From NCBI RefSeq assembly GCF_900167945.1, contig NZ_FUZA01000007.1, forward strand, positions 186,001 through 250,000: 64,000 bases of DNA, given 5' to 3'. A model generated the notes under the pieces. The model ran no database searches and was not told the origin of the DNA. It saw nothing but the letters and a program-made list of their open reading frames with translations. Source of the stretch: Dyadobacter psychrophilus. Lineage in GTDB: Bacteria > Bacteroidota > Bacteroidia > Cytophagales > Spirosomataceae. This document shows positions 40,354 to 49,214 of the stretch, piece after piece (positions within the stretch are counted from its first letter, which is position 1; each line of letters starts with the position of its first letter). The position numbers and the translations under genes are program-made.

Positions 40354-41928
40354 TTAGGGAAGTAAATCTGTTTTCTTCATTCCCCGACTCCAACTCTCAA
40401 AAACCGTTTTCTGCAAATTCGTAGGATTCGCCATCGGCGTAATGGTGAACAATTTCTCCGTCTTATCACTTCCCGCAACTTGCTTTGGTGCTGTGTCAAT
40501 ATCCAATCCGGCATAGGCAAAATACTTCTTATAATCCGGCTCGGCTGTTGTGTAAATGTAGGTAAATAGCTCGTCTAGCGGCTTCCCTGCTACTTTTGTG
40601 ATCGTTTCACGGAGTTCGTTTTCGGTGAAGCCTCGTTTTTTGGATTTGTAAAAGTCTTTGTAGAGTTTTCGCATGACGTCGTCGAGGGACTTTTTGTTTT
40701 GGGTTTCGTGGCGGATGGCGAAGTCCAAGAGGAGGCCGACGATGGGGCCTTTGCGGTAAACGGAAATGGTTTGGTCGGCTCCTTCGCCGGTTCTGCCGAA
40801 TGGGCCGTCGGACCAGGTTTGGGCACTGGCCTGGGACAGGGATTGGTGCAGGCGGCCGGGTTTGTTTTCTACTTCGGCAATGTGGCTTCTGTATGATTCC
40901 AGTATTTTTTCGGTGGTGATGAGTTCCGCTTCTTTCATGATAATGGGCTCATAATAAACCGTTAAACCTTCCGAAACCCAGAGCATATTGGTGCGACTTC
41001 CGTTTTCATAATCAAATGGGCCAAGCTCTATCGGACGGATTCTTTTTACGTTATAATGATGGAAATATTCGTGGGTTATAAAACCCAACATGCCTTCCCA
41101 TCCGCGGGAATTCAACTGATCTCCACTGAAACTGATCGTGGTGGAATTCAAATGTTCGATGCCGCCCTGTCCAGGCCCGATGGCGATGAATGTGTAATGT
41201 TTGTAAGGAATATCGCCGATTAATGCGGAGGCCTTTTCGCCAATTTTCTTAATGTCGGTCATGAATTTGACTTTATCAAACTCACCCAACTTATAACCAA
41301 TAAACCGGTGCGGAATGCCTTTCACTTTGAATGGAGGCAGTTCTTCGAGGTTTCCGATAAGGAACGGGCTGTCGTATAGAATGTCAAAATCCGGTGCGGA
41401 ATAGGTGAACTGCTTTTTAGGAATAGAATCCAGGCCAGTTGCAACATTGTGCCAATCCTTGTAGGGAATGATCGCCACTTCTGCCCGCGTATTGATCTTT
41501 TGATCCGGATACATGAACATGCTCGCAGGCGTAATGTAGGCATGTGCGCTGTCGAGATAGCTGGTGGCGACGAAGTTCCGGGTGGTTTTTACGTCGTAAT
41601 CGATGGTTAATGCGCCTGCTTTTTTGGTGTAAATCACCCAGCCCGTTTTGCCTGAACGCTTCCAGTCTATGGAATTACCGTTGGAATCTTTGACTTTAAA
41701 CTCATTGACATTAGATGCGTAATCCATTAATCGATAATAGCCTGGCGTCCAATCTGGCAATTTTAAAACCAGACTATCGGCCTTTTCGGGCTCGTAGTTT
41801 AATGTTACGTGGAACGTTTGGCTGGATGGATTTCCCATGGACACCGCGTATTTCATCGGCTTTTGGGCAAAAGCGAGGCTGGTTGCTACTGTGAGATAGC
41901 AGATTAGTAATTTCATCGGTGATTTCAT
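40354..41928 (-). CDS. M61 family glycyl aminopeptidase-like metallopeptidase without PDZ domain
   Basis: 524 residues from the ATG at 41928 (MKSPMKLLICYLTVATSLAFAQ), which gives a signal peptide and puts the start 4 bases after the M28 stop. An N-terminal beta domain (MKYAVSMGNPSSQTFHVTLNYE) is followed by the thermolysin-like catalytic part with HEYFH at 286-290 and the third zinc ligand E320 (WVSEGLTVYYE), plus NVKRIRP, typical of M61. Most M61 enzymes carry a C-terminal PDZ domain; here the protein ends after the helical domain and a short tail. It is probably periplasmic, removes N-terminal residues from peptides, and is last in an operon with M28 and the permease. Confidence 0.9.
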   Translation of the reverse strand: MKSPMKLLICYLTVATSLAFAQKPMKYAVSMGNPSSQTFHVTLNYEPEKADSLVLKLPDWTPGYYRLMDYASNVNEFKVKDSNGNSIDWKRSGKTGWVIYTKKAGALTIDYDVKTTRNFVATSYLDSAHAYITPASMFMYPDQKINTRAEVAIIPYKDWHNVATGLDSIPKKQFTYSAPDFDILYDSPFLIGNLEELPPFKVKGIPHRFIGYKLGEFDKVKFMTDIKKIGEKASALIGDIPYKHYTFIAIGPGQGGIEHLNSTTISFSGDQLNSRGWEGMLGFITHEYFHHYNVKRIRPIELGPFDYENGSRTNMLWVSEGLTVYYEPIIMKEAELITTEKILESYRSHIAEVENKPGRLHQSLSQASAQTWSDGPFGRTGEGADQTISVYRKGPIVGLLLDFAIRHETQNKKSLDDVMRKLYKDFYKSKKRGFTENELRETITKVAGKPLDELFTYIYTTAEPDYKKYFAYAGLDIDTAPKQVAGSDKTEKLFTITPMANPTNLQKTVFESWSRGMKKTDLLP

Positions 41929-41932
41929 AAGG

Positions 41933-43483
41933 TTATTTTCCTGCGGAGGCGGCTGGCCTTGGCTGGGGCAATTCTTTTCTTGGAATCTTCTGATCCAGTT
42001 GCGCTGTGTTATAAACGAAACTGGCAACCACTACGGCCATTTGCTTCAAATCATCCATAACCAGGCGCTCGTACGTATCCATATTGGTATGGTGCGTGCG
42101 CGTTCCGTATTCGATGCCGTCCTGAATAAACTGAAAACCGGGTAACCCCAGCACGTCAAATGCAAGGTGATCTGTACCGCCGGTGATCCGGGATGTGATG
42201 GTAGGGTGGTCGATGATGTCGCTGAATGGAGCGAACCATTTTTCAAAAAGCGCCCGCGGCCCCTCGTTTTCCTGCAGGTAAATGCCGCGGATGCGTCCGG
42301 TGCCGTTGTCAATGTTATAGTAAGCCGACAATTTTTCGTGCGCAGGCAGTAATTTCATGGTTTGGTAGTCGCCAAAAGTGTTTTTGGTATAATTCCTCGA
42401 TCCGTGCAAGCCTTGCTCCTCTCCCGACCAAAGCGCAATGCGAATGGTTCGCCTGGGTTTCAGACCCGCTGCCTGCAAAATCCTTACCGCTTCCAACATC
42501 ACTGTACAACCCGCCGCATTGTCGGTCGCCCCGGTTGCGCTGTGCCATGAATCCAGGTGACCACCGAGCATCACCACTTCGTCTTTCAGCTTTGGATCGG
42601 TGCCGGGAATTTCGGCTATTACATTACCGGTCGTGAGTTTTTGGTCAAAAAAAGAAGTTTGCGACTCCGCTTCCAATGTAACCGGGATGCCGCTTTCCAC
42701 AAGCCGGGCAACCAAGCCGGCGTGTTCCGGGGCCATCTCGAAAGCTGGCCCTGCCAAGGGGGCGTCTTTTTTATAGGATACACCATTGCTCGTGAAAAAT
42801 GTGCCATGCTTGCCAGCGCGTCCTGCAAGTTCGAGACTAATTTTCTGCGCTTTCATCATACTATCCACCCGGCTCCTAAAACTCCTTGCGTTTTGAATGC
42901 TGTTGGCACGCTGAGGTGTAAAGTTGCTTTGGCCAAATGGCTGTGAATTCGTCATTTTATCCAAATCCTCCGTCGTATAACGCACGGCATCAGGCTTGAA
43001 TGTCGGGTTGGTATCGGCGTTCCCTTTTACCAAAATAATCTTTCCTGTTAGCTTTCCGTCTGCATACTTTGCGAGATCTTCTTCATTCTGAATGTTGACG
43101 ACCACAACCTCACCTTTAATCGGCCCTGCTGTCCCGGACGTCCAGGCTTTCGGAATAGCTATAAATGGCATATAATAAGGCTTGGTCATCGCCAGATAGC
43201 TTTTTTCGACCTGCCAGCCTTTTCCAAATTCGCCCCAATCTTCAATGCGCGCGTTTTGCAAACCCCACTTTTTCAGCTCGCTTACGGACCATTCGGCAGC
43301 TCTCTGGAAGCCGGGTGAATTGGTAAGGCGCGGGCCAGAAACGTCCGTTAGTTGATGGGCGATTTCCTTCACCTTAGAATTTTCCATTCCTTCCTTGCGG
43401 ATTTTGGCGAGGGCAGTTTGGTCAATCTCCTGCGCAAACAAGAGCCCTGGACAAAACAGAAGTGAATAAAGTGCAGTTTTCAT
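41933..43483 (-). CDS. M28 family zinc aminopeptidase
   Basis: 516 residues from the ATG at 43483 (MKTALYSLLFCPGLLFAQ); an ATG three codons upstream (43492) is an alternative. The signal peptide indicates periplasmic location. A PA-type insert lies around 120-250 (AGPIKGEVVVVNIQNEED, GKIILVKGNAD). The catalytic M28 domain has GGHLDSWHSATGATDNAAG, IALWSGEEQGLHGS and GGTDHLAFDVLGLPGF, which supply the two-zinc ligands and the catalytic Glu. It cleaves N-terminal amino acids or dipeptides. It lies between the permease and M61 genes, with gaps of 28 and 4 bases, so peptide hydrolysis and amino-acid import are co-expressed. Confidence 0.92.
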   Translation of the reverse strand: MKTALYSLLFCPGLLFAQEIDQTALAKIRKEGMENSKVKEIAHQLTDVSGPRLTNSPGFQRAAEWSVSELKKWGLQNARIEDWGEFGKGWQVEKSYLAMTKPYYMPFIAIPKAWTSGTAGPIKGEVVVVNIQNEEDLAKYADGKLTGKIILVKGNADTNPTFKPDAVRYTTEDLDKMTNSQPFGQSNFTPQRANSIQNARSFRSRVDSMMKAQKISLELAGRAGKHGTFFTSNGVSYKKDAPLAGPAFEMAPEHAGLVARLVESGIPVTLEAESQTSFFDQKLTTGNVIAEIPGTDPKLKDEVVMLGGHLDSWHSATGATDNAAGCTVMLEAVRILQAAGLKPRRTIRIALWSGEEQGLHGSRNYTKNTFGDYQTMKLLPAHEKLSAYYNIDNGTGRIRGIYLQENEGPRALFEKWFAPFSDIIDHPTITSRITGGTDHLAFDVLGLPGFQFIQDGIEYGTRTHHTNMDTYERLVMDDLKQMAVVVASFVYNTAQLDQKIPRKELPQPRPAASAGK

Positions 43484-43511
43484 CAGTGTCATGAATAAGA
43501 GTGAATGGCAA

Positions 43512-44939
43512 TTATGCTTTGATTTCTTTTCTTGCAATAATATAGTAAACCGGAATCCCCAGCAGCACAATGATCAATCCTGGCCAGGTGTATTCGGGCT
43601 TGTAAATAATGAGCAGAATGCAGAATGCTAACCCCATTATAATGTAAATGATCGGCAGAAATGGATAGCCAAATGCTTTGTAAGGTCTGTCGGCATCAGG
43701 TCTTTTTTTCCTTAGAATGAAAATCCCAACAATGGTTAGCATGTAAAACACAACCACTACAAACGATATCATATCCAGCAGGTTACCATATTTCCCGCTC
43801 AGGGCCCAGAGCGATGCGATTACGCATTGGATCCAAAGACCGAATTCTGGAACGGAGTTCTTATTAAGCTGCCCTACTTTGCTGAAAAACAGACCGTCTT
43901 TTGCCATTGAATAGTAAACCCGCGCGCCTGACATAATCAGACCATTGTTACAGCCGAATGTTGAAATCATGATCATAACCGCAATAATGATCGTTCCGGA
44001 AGTGCCGAAAATGACGTGGGAAGCGGTTACAGCTACGCGGTCTTTGTCCGAAGCTGCGATTTCCTGCAAGGATAGCACGCCAGTGTACATGACGTTGGTT
44101 AGCAAATAAATCACTGTCACAATGATGGTTCCCAGCGCAAGGCTTAGTCCAATGTTGCGCTGCGGATTTTTGATTTCTCCTGCTATGAAAGTTACATTAT
44201 TCCAGGAATCACTGCTGAAAATGGAGCCCACCATGGATGCGGCGATGGCTCCGAAGGCGGCAATAGTCGTGTAAGAAGCAATGCTTCCGTCTACATTTAA
44301 TTTGTGCATGTCCCACATTGTGGCCGAGTCCCAGTTCGCGGCCCAGATCTCCGGTTTCATAAATAGTAAGCCGAAAACGATCAATCCCAATAAGCTCAAA
44401 AGCTTGGTTAATGTGAATGTAGTCTGGATAATTTTGCCACTGTTGACGCCGCGTGTATTGATGAACGTTAACAGCACAATGACGACAATGGACAGTAACT
44501 GGGCGGGTGTTATTTGTAAAAATCCGAGATCGAGCGCGACAATATCTTCGCTGAATTGAGGCAATAAATAGGCTGTGAATTTGGCAAACGCCACGGCAAC
44601 GGCTGCGATGGTGGCTGTTTGGATTACGGTGAAAAAGCTCCAACCATACAGGAAGCTGATCAGCGGATTGTAGGCTTCTTTAAGATAAATATACTGGCCG
44701 CCTGCTTTGGGGAACATCGCGCTCAGCTCACCGTAACTGAGTGCAGCCGTAAGCGTCATAAAACCGGTGATTAACCACACAAACATGAGCCAGCCGACGC
44801 TCCCGGTGTTGCGCGTAATGTCCGCGCTGACAATGAAAATTCCCGATCCGATCATACTGCCGGCAACAAGCATGGTTGCGTCTACAAGACCTAATGAGGG
44901 TTTAAATGCGGTTTTTTCCGGGGCGGATTCTACTGACAT
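43512..44939 (-). CDS. APC family amino acid permease
   Basis: 475 residues with 12 predicted membrane segments. The start FKPSLGLVDATMLVAGSMIGSGIFIVSADITR carries the APC substrate-binding GSMIGSGIF motif, and FSSDSWNNVTFIAGEIKNPQRNIG is typical of the LAT-like subgroup. It imports neutral amino acids at the inner membrane. It probably leads an operon with the M28 and M61 peptidases downstream, so it may carry the products of periplasmic peptide hydrolysis. The specific substrate (possibly proline or hydroxyproline) is a guess from context. Confidence 0.92.
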   Translation of the reverse strand: MSVESAPEKTAFKPSLGLVDATMLVAGSMIGSGIFIVSADITRNTGSVGWLMFVWLITGFMTLTAALSYGELSAMFPKAGGQYIYLKEAYNPLISFLYGWSFFTVIQTATIAAVAVAFAKFTAYLLPQFSEDIVALDLGFLQITPAQLLSIVVIVLLTFINTRGVNSGKIIQTTFTLTKLLSLLGLIVFGLLFMKPEIWAANWDSATMWDMHKLNVDGSIASYTTIAAFGAIAASMVGSIFSSDSWNNVTFIAGEIKNPQRNIGLSLALGTIIVTVIYLLTNVMYTGVLSLQEIAASDKDRVAVTASHVIFGTSGTIIIAVMIMISTFGCNNGLIMSGARVYYSMAKDGLFFSKVGQLNKNSVPEFGLWIQCVIASLWALSGKYGNLLDMISFVVVVFYMLTIVGIFILRKKRPDADRPYKAFGYPFLPIIYIIMGLAFCILLIIYKPEYTWPGLIIVLLGIPVYYIIARKEIKA

Positions 44940-44989
44940 AAAAGATTTTTGGGTTAGAAAAGGCAGGTTTCAAGTCTTAAAGTACGCTT

Positions 44990-46777
44990 TTATTTGAAAC
45001 TATAAAATTTCCACTTTGTTTTGAAGTCGCGCGTAACGGGCTGGTTGATCAATGTGGCCCTTACCATCTCAATAGGCATATTATTTTCCTTCATAATGGC
45101 GTCGTGGAAATCTTTGTATGTCATTTTTCCGCTGTCGACCAGTTCGTTTTTCAGGCTCAGGATCTGCAAGCCGCCGATGAGATAAGCCACCTGGTAAAGC
45201 GGACTGTAACTGCCTTCGAACGAGCGGCGCACTTCGCCTTCTGCATTCGCGCGTTCGTGACCGACCCTATCGACCAGAAAATCAATGCATTGCTGCGGGC
45301 CCCATTTGCCCAAATGATAATTGAGTGAGAAAATAATCCTTGCGCAACGGTGCATCCGCCAGAATAACATGCCGATCCGCTCCTCAGGGGTTTTGGCAAA
45401 ACCTTTGTCATACAGCAGCAATTCCCAGTAAAGCGACCAGCCTTCCGTCCAAAACGGCGTCCTGAATTCACTCCGGTAAGCCTTGTAACGGCTGTTCATA
45501 TAATATTGCAAATGATGCCCCGGCACAAGCTCGTGATGAACCGTCGCCCGGGAAAAATAAGGATTGTTTCCACGCATACTCATGAGCTTGTCCTCGTGCT
45601 GCATGGTGTTGGTGGGATAGGAAATGATAATGTCGCGTCCGCCCAGGAAGAATGGGTTAATGAGCTGGCGTTCAGGCGTCATCATTTGCATTCCCCAGGT
45701 TTCGTCGGCGATTTCTGGATAATCGATCAGGTTGTTGGCGGTGATGAATGTTTTGGCGTCGTCATAGAGTTTCAGGATCAATTCGGGCTGGGTTCCGGCT
45801 TTTACGTAGCTGTTTTTGACCTTTTCCTGCGCCTTTTTCCAATCATTTCCGAAACCCATTTCTTGTGATGCTTTCAGCAATTCCTTGTCACACCAGGCAA
45901 ATTCTTTGTTGGCCAATTCAATCAATTCATCCGGCGTATAACTGATCATTTCTGCATCCAGCTGGCGGATCAGCTCGTCGCGGCCGATGGGAACGCCCTT
46001 AATGCCGCTGTTATCGTCCTTTTGCGTCGTGGTTAGCTTGCCTTTGCTTTTTATTGTTTTGGAATAAGCATTCAAAGCGCTGTCCAATGCCTCGTAAGGC
46101 TCTGGAACCCACCACGAAAACATCGGATCATAACCTTTGTAAAAATCGTAAGTGCTCTTTAACCTGGATTTTAATCCAGTTACCGCCTCTTCGCCGCGTT
46201 CTGCCAGCGGCATTTCAATGCTTTCTGTTTTTTTGAATGCGTCGGAGGCTGTTTTTACTTCTTTTAAAATATCATTCAGCTGACCTGCAACTGCTTGTCC
46301 GTCAATGGTTGCGCCGCGTCGTCGGCCTTTTTCCAATGCGTATATTTTGTCAGCAAAAGGGAAATAGGTTTTCACCGCATTGTATTCTTTTTCCTCTTTG
46401 GATAATGTTAGCAAATCATCCTCAATGCTTCTTTTGAGCAAAATATAATCCACCTTTCCATAAATGCTCATGGCATTGAAATCCAGCTTGGCGAGCTTAT
46501 CCAGATAACTTTGGTCCACTTCGCGAAGTCGCTTCCGCTGTTCGGGTGAATTCAGGACACTGCTAGGCGCGCCGAAACCACCTCTTCCGCGCTCCATAGG
46601 CGAGTAAAAAGAGCGGATCGCACGCGTATCCTGGCCGTATTGAATGATGAGACCGGCTGTTTCGCTGGTTTGTTCGTAGAGGTTAAATTTGCTTTGGGCA
46701 AGAGCTTTTGGAATAAAAATCGCTGCGCTTATCAGGAAAATAAGGCACAAGAAAGTTCTGTGGTTGAAAAGTTTCAT
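44990..46777 (-). CDS. DUF885 family putative metallopeptidase
   Basis: 595 residues from the ATG at 46777 (MKLFNHRTFLCLIFLISAAI), which gives a signal peptide ending at ALAQ. The open frame continues upstream to 46990, but that part is translated repeat sequence (for example CHTERSRSI) and is rejected. The DUF885 zinc site is clear: HHELVPGHHLQYY, then TPFWTEGWSLYWELLLYDKG and RCARIIFSLNYHLGKW. The family is related to M3-like/gluzincin peptidases and is often annotated as carboxypeptidase-like. It is periplasmic. Family B repeats occupy its leader. The next gene, the permease, starts 50 bases after its stop and may be co-transcribed. Confidence 0.9.
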   Translation of the reverse strand: MKLFNHRTFLCLIFLISAAIFIPKALAQSKFNLYEQTSETAGLIIQYGQDTRAIRSFYSPMERGRGGFGAPSSVLNSPEQRKRLREVDQSYLDKLAKLDFNAMSIYGKVDYILLKRSIEDDLLTLSKEEKEYNAVKTYFPFADKIYALEKGRRRGATIDGQAVAGQLNDILKEVKTASDAFKKTESIEMPLAERGEEAVTGLKSRLKSTYDFYKGYDPMFSWWVPEPYEALDSALNAYSKTIKSKGKLTTTQKDDNSGIKGVPIGRDELIRQLDAEMISYTPDELIELANKEFAWCDKELLKASQEMGFGNDWKKAQEKVKNSYVKAGTQPELILKLYDDAKTFITANNLIDYPEIADETWGMQMMTPERQLINPFFLGGRDIIISYPTNTMQHEDKLMSMRGNNPYFSRATVHHELVPGHHLQYYMNSRYKAYRSEFRTPFWTEGWSLYWELLLYDKGFAKTPEERIGMLFWRMHRCARIIFSLNYHLGKWGPQQCIDFLVDRVGHERANAEGEVRRSFEGSYSPLYQVAYLIGGLQILSLKNELVDSGKMTYKDFHDAIMKENNMPIEMVRATLINQPVTRDFKTKWKFYSFK

Positions 46778-46800
46778 CCAGGTCTGATTAAGGTTTATAC

Positions 46801-46885
46801 TTCGACTGCGCTCAGTATGACATTGCTTTGCCCCCCGGCGGCCCGGTTCGCTTAGTATGACATATCGACTTCGCTCAATGGGACA
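46801..46885. repeat. Degenerate copies of the family B repeat in the DUF885 leader
   Basis: Three imperfect copies related to the arms of the inverted repeat at 15801-15893: TTCGACTGCGCTCAGTATGA at 46801-46820, TTCGCTTAGTATGACA at 46848-46863, and TCGACTTCGCTCAATGGGAC at 46865-46884. They lie between the hydroxyproline operon terminator and the DUF885 start. Confidence 0.7.
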
Positions 46886-46910
46886 ATTGTGTGTGAAGTC
46901 TCTTATTAAA

Positions 46911-46936
46911 AGAAAAAACCCGGACAGTTCCGGGTT
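46911..46936 (-). terminator. Rho-independent terminator of the hydroxyproline operon
   Basis: On the minus strand AACCCGGA, a 4-base loop, then TCCGGGTT is followed by a T-run (A-run at 46913-46918 on the plus strand). The first arm overlaps the stop codon of the D-hydroxyproline dehydrogenase gene. Confidence 0.88.
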
Positions 46937-48197
46937 AGTTATATCGTTCAGGATTGTAAAGTTTGATGTCGGCCGACAATGCAGATTCATTGGCCAGTTC
47001 CGCCACCATTTTGCCAGTTGCCGGTCCGAGACTTATGCCCATCATGCCATGACCACCGGCGACGATGAGGTTTTTCAGTTTTTTGCTGTAACCCAGATAA
47101 GGCAGCCCATCTGGAGAACATGGCCGGAATCCATACCAGATCCGTTCCTTGCCCGGAACAGCCACATTCAGCTCCGGATAATATTGCGGAATGGAGTTTA
47201 CGATCCCTTCCACGCGGTTCATATTAATGTTGTCATTCACCGCAGCAAGCTCCATCGTGCCGCCAAATCGCACCTGTCCATTCATAGGCGTAACCGCAAC
47301 GCGGGCTTCGATCAGCAATGCAGGATGTTCGATTTTATGCTCAGCATTTGGCTCCATGAAGGAATAACCTTTTCCAGGCATGACGGGAATCGACAAACCG
47401 GCCAGTTTAGAAAGCTCGGGAAGCCAGGTTCCGCCGGTCATGATGACCAGGTCGCCTTCCACCGTTTTGGTTTCGGTTTGTACGCCTTTTATTTCTCCAT
47501 TTTTTATATCAAAACCCTTAACCTTCGCATTCAAAATCAACTCAGCGCCTTGGGATTTGATGTATCTTAAAAGCTGCGAAAACAATGCGGTTGGATATAA
47601 ATGTGCGTCGCAATGGTAATGCACTGCGCCTATCACGTCCAGCTGAATGTTCGGTTCGATGGCCTGAACTTGCTCCTTAGTAAGCATTTCAATGTCCAAA
47701 CCGAGTTTTTGACCGTCTTTGGCAACATGGATTTCTTCTTCTCCCGCTTTCTCGGTTTTGTAAAGCATGAGAATGCCTTTTTCTTCGAGACCGAAATCAA
47801 AACCTTCTTCTTTGGCCAGATCTTCGTAAAGCTGCTTGCTCAGCAAATGATAATCACGCAAATGAGGCGCGGCGCGTTCCACATTGGCAGGCGTGGCGCT
47901 TTTCATAAATTTCAAACCCCATGAAATCAGTGACCAGTCGAGCGAAGGTTTTACGTAAAACGGACTGCGGCTGTCGAACATCCATTTGATGCCTTTGGAG
48001 ATCATGCCAGGAGCAGCCAGCGGAATAAAATGACTTGGAACGATCATTCCAGCATTGCCTTGCGAGCAATTATCCGCCAGATCGCCCTTATCGATCAACG
48101 TCACTTTCCAGCCACTTTTTAACAAATAGTAAGCCGAAGTCAACCCCATAATCCCGCCGCCGATTATCGTGGCTTTTCCCTTGTTCGTCACATCCAT
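46935..48197 (-). CDS. FAD-dependent D-amino-acid dehydrogenase, probable D-hydroxyproline dehydrogenase
   Basis: 420 residues. The FAD Rossmann motif IIGGGIMGLTSAYYLLKSG begins near residue 11. The DAO/DadA fold shows GDLADNCSQGNAGMIVPSHF, LVIMTGGTWLPELSKLAGL, GFRPCSPDGLPYLGYS and the C-terminal GHGMMGISLGPATGKMV. In the trans-4-hydroxyproline pathway this enzyme oxidises cis-4-hydroxy-D-proline to 1-pyrroline-4-hydroxy-2-carboxylate. The assignment rests on its place 15 bases after the epimerase gene and on its other operon partners; on sequence alone it could be a general D-amino-acid dehydrogenase. It is the last gene before the terminator. Confidence 0.9.
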   Translation of the reverse strand: MDVTNKGKATIIGGGIMGLTSAYYLLKSGWKVTLIDKGDLADNCSQGNAGMIVPSHFIPLAAPGMISKGIKWMFDSRSPFYVKPSLDWSLISWGLKFMKSATPANVERAAPHLRDYHLLSKQLYEDLAKEEGFDFGLEEKGILMLYKTEKAGEEEIHVAKDGQKLGLDIEMLTKEQVQAIEPNIQLDVIGAVHYHCDAHLYPTALFSQLLRYIKSQGAELILNAKVKGFDIKNGEIKGVQTETKTVEGDLVIMTGGTWLPELSKLAGLSIPVMPGKGYSFMEPNAEHKIEHPALLIEARVAVTPMNGQVRFGGTMELAAVNDNINMNRVEGIVNSIPQYYPELNVAVPGKERIWYGFRPCSPDGLPYLGYSKKLKNLIVAGGHGMMGISLGPATGKMVAELANESALSADIKLYNPERYN

Positions 48198-48212
48198 ATT
48201 GATAAAACTGCC

Positions 48213-49214
48213 CTAAATAACCTGGAATCCAAATGCATATGGATCTTCCTCGTCGTCGATGATGATTGTATTGTAACCCGTCACAACCGCCCAGCCTTCA
48301 ATGCCGGGGATGATCGCGGGCTTATCTCCTATGGTCACTTCGTCTTCAACGGTTCCGGTGAATTTGGAACCGATAATGCTTTCGTGAATGAATTTGTCGC
48401 CTTTTTTGAGTTTTCCTTTGGCATGCCATTGTGCCATCCGCGCCGAAGTTCCGGTGCCGCAGGGTGATCTGTCAATGGCTTTATCTCCGTAGAAAACTGC
48501 ATTGCGGGCAGTGGCAGTCTCGTCTAAAACAGCCCCTGCCCAAAGAAAATGGCTTAATCCGTTGATATGCTCGTTTTCCGGATGGACGAATTTATATTTC
48601 TCATTCATCCGCTGGCGGCAAACGCGGCTCCAACTAATCAGCTGATCGGCCGTATAATGTTCGATTCCTTTGAAGTTTTCCTGCGGATCCACGATGGCGT
48701 AAAAGTTGCCGCCGTAAGAAACATCCACTTTCAATGTGCCCAATTCAGGACATTCCACTTCAAGGTTTTCGGCTGCCAAAAATGATTTTATATTGATCAA
48801 TTTAACAGATTTCACCCTTTTGCCTTCCTGCACATATTCTACCAAAACCAAACCGGCCGGCGTTTCCAGGCGCAGCTTACCGGGCACTTTTGGAATTACT
48901 AACCCTTCCTGAATGGCAATGGTGACAGTTCCTATGGTCCCGTGGCCGCACATCGGGAGGCAGCCGCTGGTTTCAATGTAAAGCACGCCAATGTCATTTG
49001 CGGGATCAACGGGCGGATACAGAATGCTTCCGCTCATCATATCGTGGCCGCGTGGCTCGAACATTAACCCTTTTCTGATCCAGTCAAATTCTTTCAAAAA
49101 GTGAAGTCTGCGCTCCATCATGCTATTGCCCTGCAAAAGCGGGCCGCCACCGGCCACCACACGAACGGGATTCCCGCAAGTGTGCGCGTCGATGCAGAAA
49201 AACGTTTTTCTCAT
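48213..49214 (-). CDS. 4-hydroxyproline 2-epimerase (proline racemase family)
   Basis: 333 residues. Both catalytic cysteines of the proline racemase family are present: C89 in LPMCGHGTIGT and C252 in DRSPCGTGTSARMA. The start FFCIDAHTCGNPVRVV is also diagnostic. The MCGHGT context (Gly-Thr after the histidine) is that of 4-hydroxyproline epimerases rather than proline racemases. It converts trans-4-hydroxy-L-proline to cis-4-hydroxy-D-proline, the first step of the pathway. The stop codon of the aldehyde dehydrogenase overlaps its ATG by one base (TAATG), so translation is coupled. Confidence 0.93.
   Translation of the reverse strand: MRKTFFCIDAHTCGNPVRVVAGGGPLLQGNSMMERRLHFLKEFDWIRKGLMFEPRGHDMMSGSILYPPVDPANDIGVLYIETSGCLPMCGHGTIGTVTIAIQEGLVIPKVPGKLRLETPAGLVLVEYVQEGKRVKSVKLINIKSFLAAENLEVECPELGTLKVDVSYGGNFYAIVDPQENFKGIEHYTADQLISWSRVCRQRMNEKYKFVHPENEHINGLSHFLWAGAVLDETATARNAVFYGDKAIDRSPCGTGTSARMAQWHAKGKLKKGDKFIHESIIGSKFTGTVEDEVTIGDKPAIIPGIEGWAVVTGYNTIIIDDEEDPYAFGFQVI

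Noticed and set aside
46778..46990. N-terminal extension of the DUF885 protein
   Set aside because: The added 71 residues come from family B repeats and the terminator region, and a good signal peptide starts at 46777.
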